From Brachypterus glaber (Eukaryota > Arthropoda > Insecta > Coleoptera > Kateretidae): a stretch of 64,000 nt of DNA. This document shows positions 1-12,110 of the stretch, piece by piece. Every line of letters starts with the position of its first letter. Within the stretch, counting starts at the first letter, position 1. The notes under the pieces are model-generated. The model did no database searches and was not told where the DNA came from. It saw only the letters and a list, made by a program, of their open reading frames with translations. The translations under genes were made by a program, and so were the position numbers. Where the stretch lies: positions 2,790,001-2,854,000 of the forward strand of contig OY294051.1 in the NCBI GenBank assembly GCA_958510825.1. Reading direction: 5' to 3'.

Positions 1-1767
1 TTTTACTAATCAAACCCAAGAAAATAGCTTAAAATATTATATTATTAATAAAAAATTATTACAACTTACCTTTAACTTTGAGATCATAGGAACTGAAATC
101 CATTTAGGTACTTGAACAATGTTTACGCATTAGTTATTCTTCATTTTTAAAGGTAATTACTCCAAGAACAGTAAAAAACGTTTATTTAACTATTCCAGAG
201 CATAATTATTGGTATTTTGACTATTCTGTTATTAAATAACGAACATTTCTTTCACATGTAAAAATAATTAAAATTTCAAAGTAAAATGTGAGAGAGATCT
301 TCTCAAAAAAAAAAACGTGTTATTGAAGTTCAGATCTCGTTCGTAATGCAATAGTGGACCAAAATTAACACAATGTAATAGTGACCCACCAATTTTTTTC
401 TCTAAGAAAGTAAAGAAAGTAAAATAAATTTGTTTGTCATACATTACCTTAATGTTGGTTGAGTCTAAAAACCCTAACAGACAATTTTTAAATAAAATAA
501 TGAGTCCTAGATCAAAGATTAAAAAATCGGAGACATTTAAATAGTCATTATCTCGATATTTTCATAAAGTGAGATGGCCCACTCATGCACTATACGCCTC
601 ATTTATAGTTTAAATCTTCTGAACACCCATGAAATACAGATTAAATTTCATTTGTAGTAATTAATGTTTCTAAAAAGTCAAAAACTATTGAAAAATTACC
701 AAGAAAGGCCACATTAACTGTAACACAACGTAATTTACCATGAAAATAAAAACCATAAAAATAACCAAAAGTCCCATCTATTTACACCAAACTATGGTCA
801 GATTATTGGTCATAAATATTTCTATTTTGCTCCAATTGTTCGACGTAATTTACAAGCATTTTCCTTTAATTTTTCCATTGTGTTTTGACAAAAATTTTCA
901 ATAGGCGATTTTCAAAAATGGATTTATAGACTATTAGTTTTTTGGTGTATGAAATTTAATTATCCACAGCGCGTGGTGTGGGTATTGTTCTTTTTATTCT
1001 GTAGAAAATATTTGAAATACTATTGGCCAGAACTAAATTTATAATCAATTTGTCAATGCATTAGATTTTAAGGGATTATTTTTAAAAAGGAGTTTTCCTA
1101 GAACCTCGTCAAAAATATATGATGATATAAGTCTACATCTAGCAATAGATGGCGCGCAAGAGCACATCAATCTAATGACATTATTTATTTGGTGAATAAA
1201 GTTGAAGAACGTTTTCTTAATCAGCGTACAGTGTTGACTCTTGATAGTGAAGAGGGCCAGTAGCCCGAAACTGTCAGTCTACTAAATGTTATAAGGATCT
1301 TGGTCATTTTTGTCACATCAAATATGGTTAACAATTCTTAACTTAACTAAAAAGTTTATTATTAATTATTGGGTAAACCAACCGTAAGTATTAAATCTGA
1401 AATAGAAAATTTTTAGTTTTCTCTCCAATATTTTTCTTTTTCTATTTATTTTCAAATCTAGTAAACAGAAACCCCTCATGGCGTCCCTTCGGTCAAATTA
1501 TTTGTCATAAAATCGACCATACTTAGAATAACTTAATCTTATCAGGCCAAAACTGTGCCCTATGTTGCTCAATAAAAAAACGTTCTTTTTTTTTATGTAG
1601 CCTAAATAGCACAAATTTAAAGAAAACAAGCCGTGAAGATACGTATTGCTTCGTATATTACGGGATATCTAGTTTAGCACTTATTTTTCCTGTGTTAAAA
1701 AAAAAAACAGAATTTTGGTGGACAAGATCTCAAAAAAATATTAACATTTATTAGATTGTATTTTTAC
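1..1767. other. AT-rich intergenic stretch, no gene seen
   Basis: No reading frame longer than about 60 codons and no recognisable exon was found on either strand. The sequence is A/T-rich with short homopolymer runs. I see nothing beyond unclassified, probably decayed repeat sequence. Confidence 0.5.
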
Positions 1768-2040
1768 CTTACAACTAAACAACCAGAAAACGCAAACATT
1801 ATCTTAAAATTAATTTGCCAATTTGTTATGTGTGTAAAATTATCTGACTGTAACTTTCCGTAGTAGTTAGTGCTTATTTTTCACCCATTACCATGACAGC
1901 GGTCGGAAAGCGACAGTCAGATAATTTTAAATATCTGCTGTCGGAAAACAAGTGAGAATCAAACACAAAACGTCAAATTAATAAAATTAATTTTAAGACA
2001 ACTTTTGCGTTTTTTGGATGTTTAGGTGTTAGGTCGTAAG
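1768..2040. repeat. Foldback element, about 270 bp
   Basis: The two ends are inverted copies of each other. The left end begins CTTACAACTAAACAACC and the right end finishes GGATGTTTAGGTGTTAGG. Both arms also share an AACGCAAA(C/A) segment and TCTTAAAATTAAT. An inner inverted pair, TTATCTGACTG and CAGTCAGATAA, extends the stem towards the centre. No coding potential. Best read as a non-autonomous DNA-transposon (MITE-like) hairpin. Confidence 0.65.
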
Positions 2041-2159
2041 AAAAATAGTATACGCACCTCTACGCAAACCTAATTCAGTGCCTTTTGTGTGCTTTTTTTA
2101 CTCGGTTCCACATTGTAAAAAGTTAGCACTTTCTTGCACTGAAAACTAGGTTCGCGTAC

Positions 2160-2640
2160 TCTTATAAGCTTATAATCACAATCATCTTGCATGCTCTAAT
2201 AGGCCTCTAATAATAAGAAGTTTTTACTTTTTTCTTTTAGTTTGGCAATATAGGACAAAAGACAATCGCTTGACGTTTTCCGTGCAAATGTCAGCACCTC
2301 TTTTAAGTTTAGTTTTCTACGAAATTGTGTTTTAAGTTCATTTTTACCGTGTTAAAATTGTGGATTCGTTACTTGAAGTGAAAAAAAAGAGCTGAATATA
2401 AAAAATATCAAAATATCGTTTTTTTTTTAATCCCAACCCAAAGTAAAAATTCCTAAACCGGTCATCAATTTAAATGTAAGTTTTTTTAATTCTAAAACAA
2501 AATAGAAAAAATAGTACAGAGCAGTCGTTTCATAACACGTTTTTAGCGCACTTGTACTTTAGAAACCTCGCCGCAAGCGGCTCGTTTTCTAAACTTGTAC
2601 TCATGCGCTAAAAGCGGGTGTTATGAAACTAGTACTTTAA
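2160..2640 (+). repeat. Interspersed repeat, second copy inside NXF1 intron 8
   Basis: This segment is found again in inverted orientation at 48485-48955. Shared landmarks, in order, are CGCTTGACGTTTTCC, GTGCAAATGTCAG, CATCAATTTAAATGTAAG and a hairpin (2519-2640). The hairpin arms carry TTTCATAACA, AGCGGCTCGTTTTCTAAA and ACTTGTACT. No coding capacity. An element of unknown class with a foldback end. Confidence 0.65.
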
Positions 2641-3169
2641 TATCCTATTATATTATCTGATATTAAAAATTATTGAGGATTAAAGGGAATAAAAAAAATG
2701 AAATAAGTAATTGTGGGTTTTGGAAAATGAAAAGTTTGGGGTAACGAAGAGTATAATTAGGGTCACAACCTCGGTCACAACGTAAAGAAAAATATAAAAT
2801 AAATGGGGTTAACCTTATCTTTTTCCATTTCACTTCAAATAATACGGAATTTAACTTTTGGACAATGTCCCCAAAGTTTTATTTTATTTTGATTCCTATT
2901 TTATTTACTGGAAGAAAAGGAGAATTAGCTATAAATAGGGTAAGGGAACGGTCAACTACGGGTTTTGTATCGGCGATAGTGGACCTATTTCTTTCTCCAT
3001 GTCTAAAGAGTTAGGAAAGTCCTGATTTGGTAAATAAACTTCGGTCAGAATAGGGGAAACGGGGAGAATGGAGGCATATAGGGTAATGGCGGCCATCGTA
3101 TATCTCAGTTGTATATTCATTTTTGAATTTAAATACTAGATGCTTCATGTACTCGTGAGTAGTTCATAG

Positions 3170-3424
3170 TCAACGAACTAATAACTCTTCTCTCTAGAAT
3201 AGGCATTTCATTTGTAAAAACTGACAAAAACGTAGCCAACATATACATTTGTCTGTCTTACTCGCACAGCTTTGTTCTAACAGAGACAACAATAACAGTT
3301 ACTGTTAATTGTTATTGTTCAGGCCTGAATATACCTACTATTTGTTTATAAACAAACCGAGATGTTGGCGATACTTTATATTAACGGTATGCGTATTCTA
3401 GATAGAAGAGTTGTTAGTTCGTTG
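3170..3424 (+). mobile_element. TIR element, about 255 bp, copy 1
   Basis: Ends are inverted: CAACGAACTAATAACTCTTC at the left and GAAGAGTTGTTAGTTCGTTG at the right. A second, highly similar copy lies inverted at 28054-28308. An internal frame is open for about 70 codons in copy 2 but broken by a stop in this copy, so I do not call a gene. Non-autonomous DNA transposon of unknown superfamily. Confidence 0.7.
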
Positions 3425-4520
3425 TTCATAGTGTACCTAGAATGGGATCGACGATAGAGTTTCATAGTAAACAATCTAGCAGCTTTTTTTTGCAACTTAA
3501 AATAATACTGGTTTATTATTATATTTAAAAAATGTAATTTTAGATATCTCCAGCTCAGGTAATGTAAAATTTACATTAATAGCACATTATGAATAAAAAC
3601 TTACTTATGATTTAATTTTAAACAAACATACACTTTTAAAAAATATTTTCTTATATTTATTTGTAAAACATGAAATGACAGTCAGTTTATTCTAAATTTT
3701 AAAAATTGAAGAGCAATAATTAATAAAAATATTACTAAAAGTAATTATAAAAAGGGAAGAATTTTGTGCTGAACTCAAAACCCTTTACAAAAAAAACACA
3801 CTTTACATTTTTAATTGATAAATCACTAAAATAAATTTTCTTTAAGTGAAAACTATCGTAAAGCATATTCCTTAGAAACTGGTCTATTCGATATTATTAA
3901 ATTTCTTTTTTAGAAATTCTATAGATTTTTTTGCACAAAGGTCAGGATATCATTACAGATTATTTTCCCTAAAAAACTCATATTCTTTACCTTATTTTCT
4001 TTTATAAAAAATAGAGCAAAACAAGTACACTTAAGTATGTATTAGATGCAAAAGATGTCTTATCTTGCGTATTATATTTAACGCGTTGGGTGTTACTTAT
4101 TGGCACAATGCGTGTTAATATATCCCATATTTTGCAAATTTTCTCACAGAGATAAAATCTAGAAAATGAAGAAGCTCTTAAATATTGAATAAAGTATAAG
4201 TAGGGATGTGAAAGAACCCCGTATGTAAAAGTAAAGAATATTTGGGAAAAGTCTAAACAACTTTGATAAACATAATTGACTGTTGACCAAGACCAAAAAT
4301 TATTTTTATTTTTTATTTAGTCTTAATTTTATTTATCGAAGCTCTATTTTTATTGGTTTTTTTTGTGGTTTTCGTCAGATTTTCTACACATGTTAATTGT
4401 TTTAGTTGCGAAATCTCATTGGTCCATTTAAAGACTCCGCAAATAATTTCGTTCAGTTGCAAAATTTGCGATAATATAATGGGTTTTGAGGAATTTTTAT
4501 TAATTAATTTATTTGTTTAA

Positions 4521-4735
4521 TATGGTCTGTTTCATCAAGCAAAAGAGCGAATTAAAAATCGCACAGTTAATATTTTTACAACAGGTTTGAATAGTATATG
4601 TTTGTGTATAGAATATAGTTATGTTTTATAAAATAAACTACGCAGTATATTCGCACATCCAATATTCGAATCTGTTTTGAAAATATTCTGTGTGCGATAT
4701 TTAATTTACTATCTTGCTTGATGAAACAGACCATA
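4521..4735 (-). mobile_element. MITE with TIR TATGGTCTGTTTCATCAAGC
   Basis: The left end TATGGTCTGTTTCATCAAGC is matched by GCTTGATGAAACAGACCATA at the right end. The subterminal arms (AATTAAAAATCGCACAG and CGATATTTAATTT) are inverted too. Other copies are at 28741-28967, 29011-29149 (partial) and 43690-43905, which share the internal GTGCGAATATACTGCGTAG. About 215 bp, no coding capacity. Confidence 0.85.
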
Positions 4736-5648
4736 GGTCATACGAGGTTCTACCATATCAAGGCCGTATAATTTTAATTCTTCCTTGCTAACATCCCGTT
4801 TTGAATTTCTGGGGGTGTACATTACTAAGACGTTATGTAAGGAAGGTATTTTGTCAAAGAATAACCTTCTTAGATCATAGATAAATGCTCAAAAGAGGGT
4901 ATTAAAGTATTAAGTATATAATACCAACATATCTCGTTACTTAAAACCGAAATACACTGTCCTCTAATGACATCCCACTGCAATCCATCCAAAAGTTTCG
5001 ACAAAAACTTAATGGACTGGATTAATCCTAAAACTCAATTATTTTAAGCTTTTTGGTGAATTAATACATTATCCTGTATTTTTTTTAAATTAGAACTGTT
5101 TTTTTTTGTATATTTATGGGAGAATTCATTTTGTGACTTTAAACTTTATAATAGTATGTATACATACTAGCGCTACAGCCTTAAAAAGTTTATTTTTTTA
5201 AGGTATAGTTATTTTGAACCTTCCCGCTTGTAAACAATCTCGAAATTACTATAGCAACGTAAGATACGCATGCGTCGTAAGCGAAATGACTAGGCCCAAT
5301 TTACACAACCGTAAAACGTTGACGTTCCATTAACGAGATAAAGACAATGGTTTTTTGAATGGGACGGATGTTTCTTTCTTGGCACATTCCAGTGCAGCGA
5401 ATTTGCCATCTTTTATGATGTGCCTTGTGTATTTTTGTTTTACCGTCTTCTATAATGTGCCTAGAGTATTTTTATATTAATGTATTATGTACAAGTCAAA
5501 GTGAACCATATATTTGTGGTTATTAATCGTGTGAACTGTTGAATTTTAAATTAATAATAATGGACGTTTAAAGATATTTTTTTTGTGTTTTTAATGATAA
5601 CTTTTTATATTAGCGTGGAAATTACTACAGTAGTAATTTATCAGTGAT

Positions 5649-5692
5649 AGTGCGCAAGTCAGGATACATATCCGATTAGTACTTGCGCACTG
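5649..5692. repeat. Short hairpin
   Basis: AGTGCGCAAGT at the left pairs with ACTTGCGCACT at the right around a loop of about 22 bases that itself contains GGATA/TATCC. It is probably the core of a larger decayed foldback element. Confidence 0.45.
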
Positions 5693-5725
5693 GAAACCTC
5701 ATGATTATATAGAGAAATCCTGGTT

Positions 5726-5775
5726 AATTATTCGGAAGAAAAAGACCAAATACAGAGAGAGAGAGAGAAAAGACA
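5726..5775 (+). repeat. Retroposon-like tail ending in (AG)n
   Basis: CCTGGTTAATTATTCGGAAG followed by AAAAAGACCAAAT and an (AG)n run. Related tails are at 9085-9132, also followed by (AG)n, and at 19231-19285, followed by (ATTGG)n. A shared short 3' block ending in different simple repeats suggests 3' ends of a LINE or SINE family. Confidence 0.45.
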
Positions 5776-6626
5776 ATGGTTTATAAACCATAAAGAGGAA
5801 GAGGAAGAGGAATAAATTCCTCTATATTATTAGCGATTTTATAAGCAAATTTTGTTTCTACAGGAATACAAAAGTGTTTTTAGCAACAGCTTTATCAATT
5901 CTCTTTTCTTACATCAAAACATCATAAAAACAAAGTAAGTAAACAAAAATTATAAATTTTGATTATGTTGACATTCAAAACAAGCCACATGCTTCAGTGT
6001 AAATCGGACTTTTTGGAGTATTTAGCGGCAAATTTAAAATAACTAAGCCTGTTTTTTGACAAGAAAGCTCATATTTCAGCCCGGAAAGTTTTTAATGGCC
6101 GCCCATTCGCCAATTTTGTAAATTATGTTTTTATTTCTTTTGTACCCCTTCCAAAATATTTTGGGGTTTCAGATTTTTGTTATCAGCAGACTCAGATTCC
6201 TGAAAATTTTTAGACTTCTAGCTGTTTGGGAAGCATAAAAAACTCTTCTGGAAGAACAGACAGATAGGCCTTATCGATTTTATACCATTTTTGATTAAAA
6301 CACCCTACATACTTTCTTATTTTTGAGCAGTATTATATTTTACTTCAGGAAATACAGGAAATTGTACTATATTAAATTAAACATTAAGTGTCCTTATATA
6401 ACTTTCTAATAGACACCTTAGGGCATCTAACCAGCTGGTTGTTACAACCCTTTAAGGGTTAATAGGAGACATTCAAATCTGCTGTCTCATTGATGTATAC
6501 CCCGTTTTAAACATAACATTGGGATAATCTAAAATAGGTTGATAAATTTCTATTGTTCCCTGGTCTTAAAATCCTGGAGATGCATGGTAAAATGATAGTT
6601 AGGGACTTATCCGCAGGTCTCTTTTA

Positions 6627-6961
6627 ATAGTTATTTATGGTACTAGTGGGTAAAGTAAGATATTGCCCATGAGAAAATTAACCTGCGAGGCGTAAGCCAA
6701 GCAGGTTAATTTTCGAGAGGGCAATATCGGTTTACCCATGAGTGCCATACAAGGTTTTATCCAATAAATAGCTTAGGAATTCATATTTTTATTAAAAATT
6801 TTAATGACATTTACAAGAAAATAATTTGACAAGTGACAGTTGAGTGGGTAAAATAAATAATTATCCACTCAATAAAGTAAAAGCCACGCGAGGGTTATTA
6901 TTGAGTTTATCTATTTAAAATAAAGCTGGTAATTGTCTTATTATCTGTATGTATTGGATAA
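6627..6961 (+). repeat. 330-bp interspersed repeat, copy 1
   Basis: A family of three copies: this one and inverted copies at 16749-17083 and 55638-55970. One end reads ATAGTTATTTATGGTACTAG and the other GTATGTATTGGATAA. A strong internal hairpin pairs GGTAAAGTAAGATATTGCCC with GGGCAATATCGGTTTACCC and has an AACCTGC/GCAGGTT core. The copies are nearly identical over most of the length, implying recent activity. No coding capacity. Confidence 0.8.
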
Positions 6962-7620
6962 ACAGATTTTATTATATTTCAAAAATCGTCCTAGATAAAA
7001 AATTCTTGGATATAAATTTATTTCATGAAAAAATAAGCATTTTTTTTTTGGTATATCCGGCTGTCCGTCCGATGTCACGATTTTAGAACTGATAAAAAGG
7101 ATTTATTTGGATATGGCCAATTAAATTATTTGGTTGTGCGTAACAAATTTTATTTGAGTCAAATAAATATTTAGTTCATGCAAACAAAAATTTAAATTTC
7201 AACATTATTTATTATAAATAGTCTATACAATTATATTTTAAAACATTAGATATTAAACAAGTAGTTACTGGGTTGATTGCAAATAGGAATAATTTTCAAT
7301 TTGGAACACACTATGGATATCCTTTCATAACTTGCAATCAAGATCCTGCTGGCACTTCGGACTATCGTTACCGGCGCCCCAAAACTATATAGAGTCCTTT
7401 AGAGTACCTATTAGACAACTTAATAGACCCTATCCTATGAAATTTGCGTTTCTTGAAAGATATCCTAGAAGCCCTTGTCGTTTATTTGCGATTAATGACA
7501 CATTTGAGCCATTTAAAAGGACTTCACGGATCATAAAGTCCTAATAAGTCCAAGAGTTTTATAGTTATTGTAACAAGCGTGCAAAAGATTAATTTGTAGG
7601 TCATTATAAAGAATAGTAAT

Positions 7621-7740
7621 TATATACCAAGGTAGAGAAGACATTTTTGATAGCCTAGCGTATTAAATACCGAGCTGCGTCGCAGCTAGGGATTTAAGAG
7701 TGCGAGGCTATAATAGTCTTCTCTACCGTGGTTTATATAT
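7621..7740. repeat. Foldback element, about 120 bp
   Basis: The arms TATATACCAAGGTAGAGAAG and CTTCTCTACCGTGGTTTATATA are inverted, with an inner pair around TAGCCT(A/C)GC. Non-coding hairpin, MITE-like. Confidence 0.65.
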
Positions 7741-7935
7741 TAGTTTTTTTACTACTAGCACTATTTAACTATTTTTATTCAAATAATGAAATCAAATATT
7801 AACAGAAATGATATTTCTTGAAATTTTCATAAAAATCAAGTAGCCTTGATCAATGACATTTTCTCAAATAAATACTTTGAACTGACGTTTCAAAATTTAG
7901 TTTTTTAATTTTTTTTTCATAATATTTAGCTAATA

Positions 7936-8243
7936 CACCGGCACACAAAAAAAAAAAATTGTCTGTACACCGGGCGCCACCTATCTACGGGCATGTTTTT
8001 CGACCCGCTGAATACGAATTTCAAGTCAGTTTAGGCCGTCCACCCTTCAATTTCGAGTAAAAATTTTTTTTTCTTGCCAAAACATCGAATTTTCGCTATT
8101 TTTTGGGTTTTTTTGCAATTTACTCGAAATTGAAGGCTGGACGGCCTAAACTGACTTGAAATTCGTATTCAGCGGGTCGAAAAACATGCCCGTAGATAGG
8201 TGGCGCCCGGTGTACAGACAATTTTTTTTTTTGTGTGCCGGTG
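7936..8243. repeat. Long near-perfect inverted repeat (arms about 124 bp)
   Basis: The left arm 7936-8060 (starting CACCGGCACACAAAAA) and the right arm 8120-8243 (ending TTTGTGTGCCGGTG) are almost perfectly complementary; I can see one substitution (CCACCC against CCAGCC) and small homopolymer length changes. The loop is about 59 bases of T-rich sequence. The arms have a higher GC content than the surroundings (for example ACCGGGCGCCACCTATC). No coding capacity. It is either a young foldback transposon or a locus able to give a long hairpin RNA. Confidence 0.85.
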
Positions 8244-8539
8244 CGATAATCGATAATTATCGATTGTATTAATTGGTAATAATTATAATTAATTATATTT
8301 AATAAATAGAAAGTTATTTAAAGCTATTTTCTTGGGTTTAATTAGTAAAAATTGCACAAAGAACTGAAACATCTAAAGTGACAGAAATCAATTGTTTATA
8401 AAATTGACTCCTACTAGGAGAGAAAAAATTATTATTGCTATAGGTGAAGAAAATTGAGTTCACAGTCTGAAAACATGATAAATAATATTATGTTGTAAAG
8501 TTAGTAGTGAAAAATAGTATATTATGCATTTAGTATGCA

Positions 8540-8616
8540 AAATCTTTAGTGTTCGAGAATTAAGTTTTTTCAGAGACGGAGTCGAGGCAAAAAATTAATC
8601 GAGAACACTAAAGACA
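8540..8616. repeat. Short foldback
   Basis: CTTTAGTGTTCGAGAATTAA pairs with TTAATCGAGAACACTAAAG around a short loop carrying GAGACGGAGTC. Non-coding hairpin. Confidence 0.55.
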
Positions 8617-10279
8617 GTTCGCACACGTGGTGTATATAACATTCTTTCTACTACCTAAAGCTATTTAGTAACTTCAAATATCAGTTATTACATGAAGGTG
8701 TACAGTCAAGCTTTTTATGAAAGGAAAAATCATAGGAGTGCCTGATGAAATTTTTTTATGCTACCAACAAAAATATTTTTATTTCGTAGAATTTTATTAT
8801 CAACCATTGTTGGGTTTCTCAAAAAACAGCTTCAGTTTGTTATAAAGAAATAAAAAAGGGAAATAAAAAGGAGTACCTACTTGTTTTTTAGCTATTTTTA
8901 TTATACAATAAAAGAATTACCATAATAAAATTTGGTGGGATCGGGTTCTAGTTTAGGGTTTAATAAACCGAAAAGTTAATATTTAGGGTTTTTGAATTGT
9001 AATAAAAATGTTCAATAAAAATAATAGGCATCAACACTTAAAAAATCTGTAAAATAATAAAATTAAATTTATAGGTAGGTAGAACTGGCTAATTATCCGG
9101 AAGGGAAAGGCCAAAAATAAAGAGAGAGAGGTAGGTAGAAAGAAAAAGTCTATCAGTTAATTTGAATTTTAATTTGTCTTCATTGAGTTGTCAGTGCCAA
9201 CTAGTTTGCGCCAGCTCTCCATCCATAGACAAGGAAAGACCTCCAAAGCCGTTGCATAACGATAAACGATAAACTTGCACATGCGCACTACTATTGTTGT
9301 CTTTGACGAGTATTTTTAACTTAGTTTTGTTAGTCAAATAAAACTTGTAAAAAAATCAACAAAAAACAATAAATATCTACGAAGAAACATCGAAATAGTT
9401 TTTTAAAATGATTTTATAAGAATTTTTCGAGGTGTGTTTAAGTTTCGGGATTTTGTACACCTACTTTGAGTACACCAAGGATTGACCCTTTGCTCTTCAT
9501 AAAGCAACAATACAGGTTAGGTTTAAAGTTATAAACAAATGCAGCAAAAAAAAACAATTAAAACACTCGTAAAATGAACAGTAACAAACGACCATCTGAC
9601 AGTACTGACAGTATAAACAAACTACTAATAATTCGTCATGGTTTGCCATATCTCTATTTTTTGACATTTTAAGATTTTTACTAGGGGATTTTTGGAGATA
9701 AGACAAATGAATACTGAGGTGATGGATTGTTTTACGACCGACATCATTTCACAGCTGATAGAGATGCGTACTGCGCAAGGTCAGATATATTGCGTTACGT
9801 CATTTCGCTGCCCCGTTCTGTCACAAAATAATCTTGCGCAGGCTGGACTAATGGTTCTCTTTCCTTCTTTATGTCTCCATCCCATCCTTTGATAGGATTC
9901 CTAGCCACACATATTTTTTTTAATGCCCTAAAATTAGCACATCCACTCTAGGCAAGTCTTCCCTTCTTCTATTTGTTATTTTCCTACATGTGCGGAAAGT
10001 TTAACTTACCCCTATATAAAAAAAATTGGGGAAGTATCAGATCACATACATTAAAATTATTTTTTAGTAAAAATAAGAAATTATAAATTTGAACAACAAT
10101 ATCTTGCCCAAACTTAAATAGAAAAAAAAACCTAGAGCTGAAGATTTGATTGTTGTTTTCAGAGCTAGTGCCACTTTTTAAGCTAATTGGTGAAACCCTG
10201 ATTTGTTGTAAACTTTAGGTGTTGGGTTTGCGGAAACTAAATCCAACTTCATAAATATCCAGTTTTTACAGTTTATCTA
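8617..10279. other. Intergenic stretch, no gene seen
   Basis: Apart from the retroposon-like tail at 9085-9132 I see no gene. The open frames near 9497-9892 overlap each other on opposite strands and resemble no family I know. Confidence 0.45.
9085..9132 (+). repeat. Retroposon-like tail ending in (AG)n, copy 2
   Basis: ACTGGCTAATTATCCGGAAG, then GGAAAGGCC and AATAAAGAGAGAG. Same block as at 5726 and 19231. Confidence 0.45.
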
Positions 10280-10422
10280 GGGAACGTTCAAGTATTACGT
10301 AACGCTCCTGGGGGGGGGTCATTTTGGAGTGTAACGCCCATGTTAATGGGATAGGAATAGCGTTACAGGGGGGGGGGTCCAAAATGATCAAAATTTGCGT
10401 TACGTAATACTTGAACGTTCCC
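10280..10422. mobile_element. MITE with TIR GGGAACGTTCAAGTATTACG, full copy
   Basis: GGGAACGTTCAAGTATTACG at the left is mirrored by CGTAATACTTGAACGTTCCC at the right. Poly-G runs and GTTACAGGGG/GTAACGCCC blocks lie inside. About 143 bp. Related sequences are at 17917-18018, 18775-19701 and 29873-29920. Non-coding. Confidence 0.85.
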
Positions 10423-11235
10423 AAACCGGCTGAAAATCATAAATAAATCTGTATTCAATCTGAAACAAGTTGGTTGAGAATTCGATAATTGGAACAAAAC
10501 TCCGGAGATGGTTAGCTGTGATTGGCCGGAGGAGGAGATTTTTCGTAAGGGCCATTCTCTGAAAAAAACATAGAAAATAATCCAAAGTCTCAAATAGGAG
10601 ACATTCTAAGCTAGAGAGCCTTTCTAGAAGAAGAGTATTACACAATTTAAAATTTCCAAAATTATCAAAAAGTACCCCACAGTTCATTATTAACGAGCCA
10701 ATTTTTGAAAAAGCAAAACACAAGTTTTTTTTACTAATTTTAAAAGGTGTGCTTTGTAATATCCAATAAAGCGATTTCCATTTGTTTTAATAAAAAAATA
10801 CTAATTAAAAAAATATATTTACGTCAAAAAATGAGAATTCAACTTGGTCATGAGGGAATTACCCCCATTATCCCCCCAAATTCTTCAATGTACTGCGTTT
10901 GTCTCTGCGTCTGTCTCTCTCCCGGGGTGTCACATTTTTTGTGTACACGATAATTTAAGAACGGAATGTCCTATGGAACGTGGTGTTATAGGAAAATGTG
11001 AGGGAAGAATAGATAATTGGTGAAGAATGTATCTTGGGTAAAGACTACTTAGAAGAAGGGATGATATACCTACTATGAGATGAGAGCTTACTAAAAATTT
11101 TGGAGAGCTAGCTGAAAGTTAAAAAAAAAGTCCAAATTTGAAGAGATTATCTTAATTTTTTTAAAAGTTATTGGAAATAAACCTGGACCCACAGTTACTA
11201 GTAGTTCAGGTTACTAGGGGTCCACGTTTATTTGC

Positions 11236-11450
11236 TATAGAAGAGAAAAAGATGCAAGTCGCTTACAAAACAACTTTACACTACGATATTTCAAGAAATC
11301 TTTGACATAGAGACTTGAAATTTGGAACAAATTTTGTTTACTACTTAGAAAATCTTTGTTCCAAATTTCAAGTCACTGGGTCAAAGCGTTTTTGAAATAT
11401 CGTAGTATAAACTTGTTTTACAAGTGACTTGCATATTTTTCTCTTCTATA
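11236..11450. repeat. Foldback element, about 215 bp
   Basis: Arms TATAGAAGAGAAAAAGATGC and GCATATTTTTCTCTTCTATA are inverted, with further inverted blocks ACGATATTTCAAG/TTGAAATATCGT and GACTTGAAATTTGGAACAAA/TTTGTTCCAAATTTCAAGTC. Non-coding. Confidence 0.7.
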
Positions 11451-11899
11451 CATAACTTTTTAACAAAAGTGGAGCAAACATGCAATTACCGATAAATCCA
11501 TGTTATTCTATTTTAAGATATTAGCAGAAAAGATTACAGCGTAATCCCCAAAAAAATTAAAAAATCCTAAAACTAGCGAAAACTGTTCATGTGTCATATA
11601 ATTATCGGCTTTTGCTTGTATATTATTCGCTATATAAAGAAAGAGCTACAAAATTTGTAAGAATCGATAAAAGGCTAAAATATGCGAAAAATGGATTTAT
11701 CGCTTTTTGCATTTTTGCTCCATAAATAAAGATAATTTCTTCAAATTTGGAATAGGAGTACCTTATTACATTAGCTTGCGAAAACAATGTTTTTCTATAA
11801 TAAACCATTAACAAGTTATGGAGTTTTTGGCACTCTTAGTACATTTACTTAAAAATTGCTCTGATATTTTGTGGAATGGCCCATAAAGAAATTTAAAGT

Positions 11900-12110
11900 G
11901 TGCTCTGGACAGGTTTGTCCTGAGGCGCTGCAGCTCATTAAGCCATCGCGGAAGCTGCACGCTGGCAATTTCCCTTTTGCCGCTTCATCACCAAATTACA
12001 GTCGTGACCGGAGTCCCGGATTTTCGGCCGTCACCCGGACCCCCGGAATTACGTCTTGTCCTCAACAAATCTGGTCTAATGTTGCCCTTTAACTTCTCCC
12101 CTTTCCTTTG
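11900..12110. other. GC-rich patch, probably an old insertion
   Basis: This patch stands out in base composition from the AT-rich surroundings, for example GGCGCTGCAGCTC and CCGGACCCCCGGAATTACG. Two overlapping open frames (11871-12092 and 11977-12204) run through it. Neither resembles a family I know and both rely on composition. Probably a fragment of an unrelated mobile element. Confidence 0.35.
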
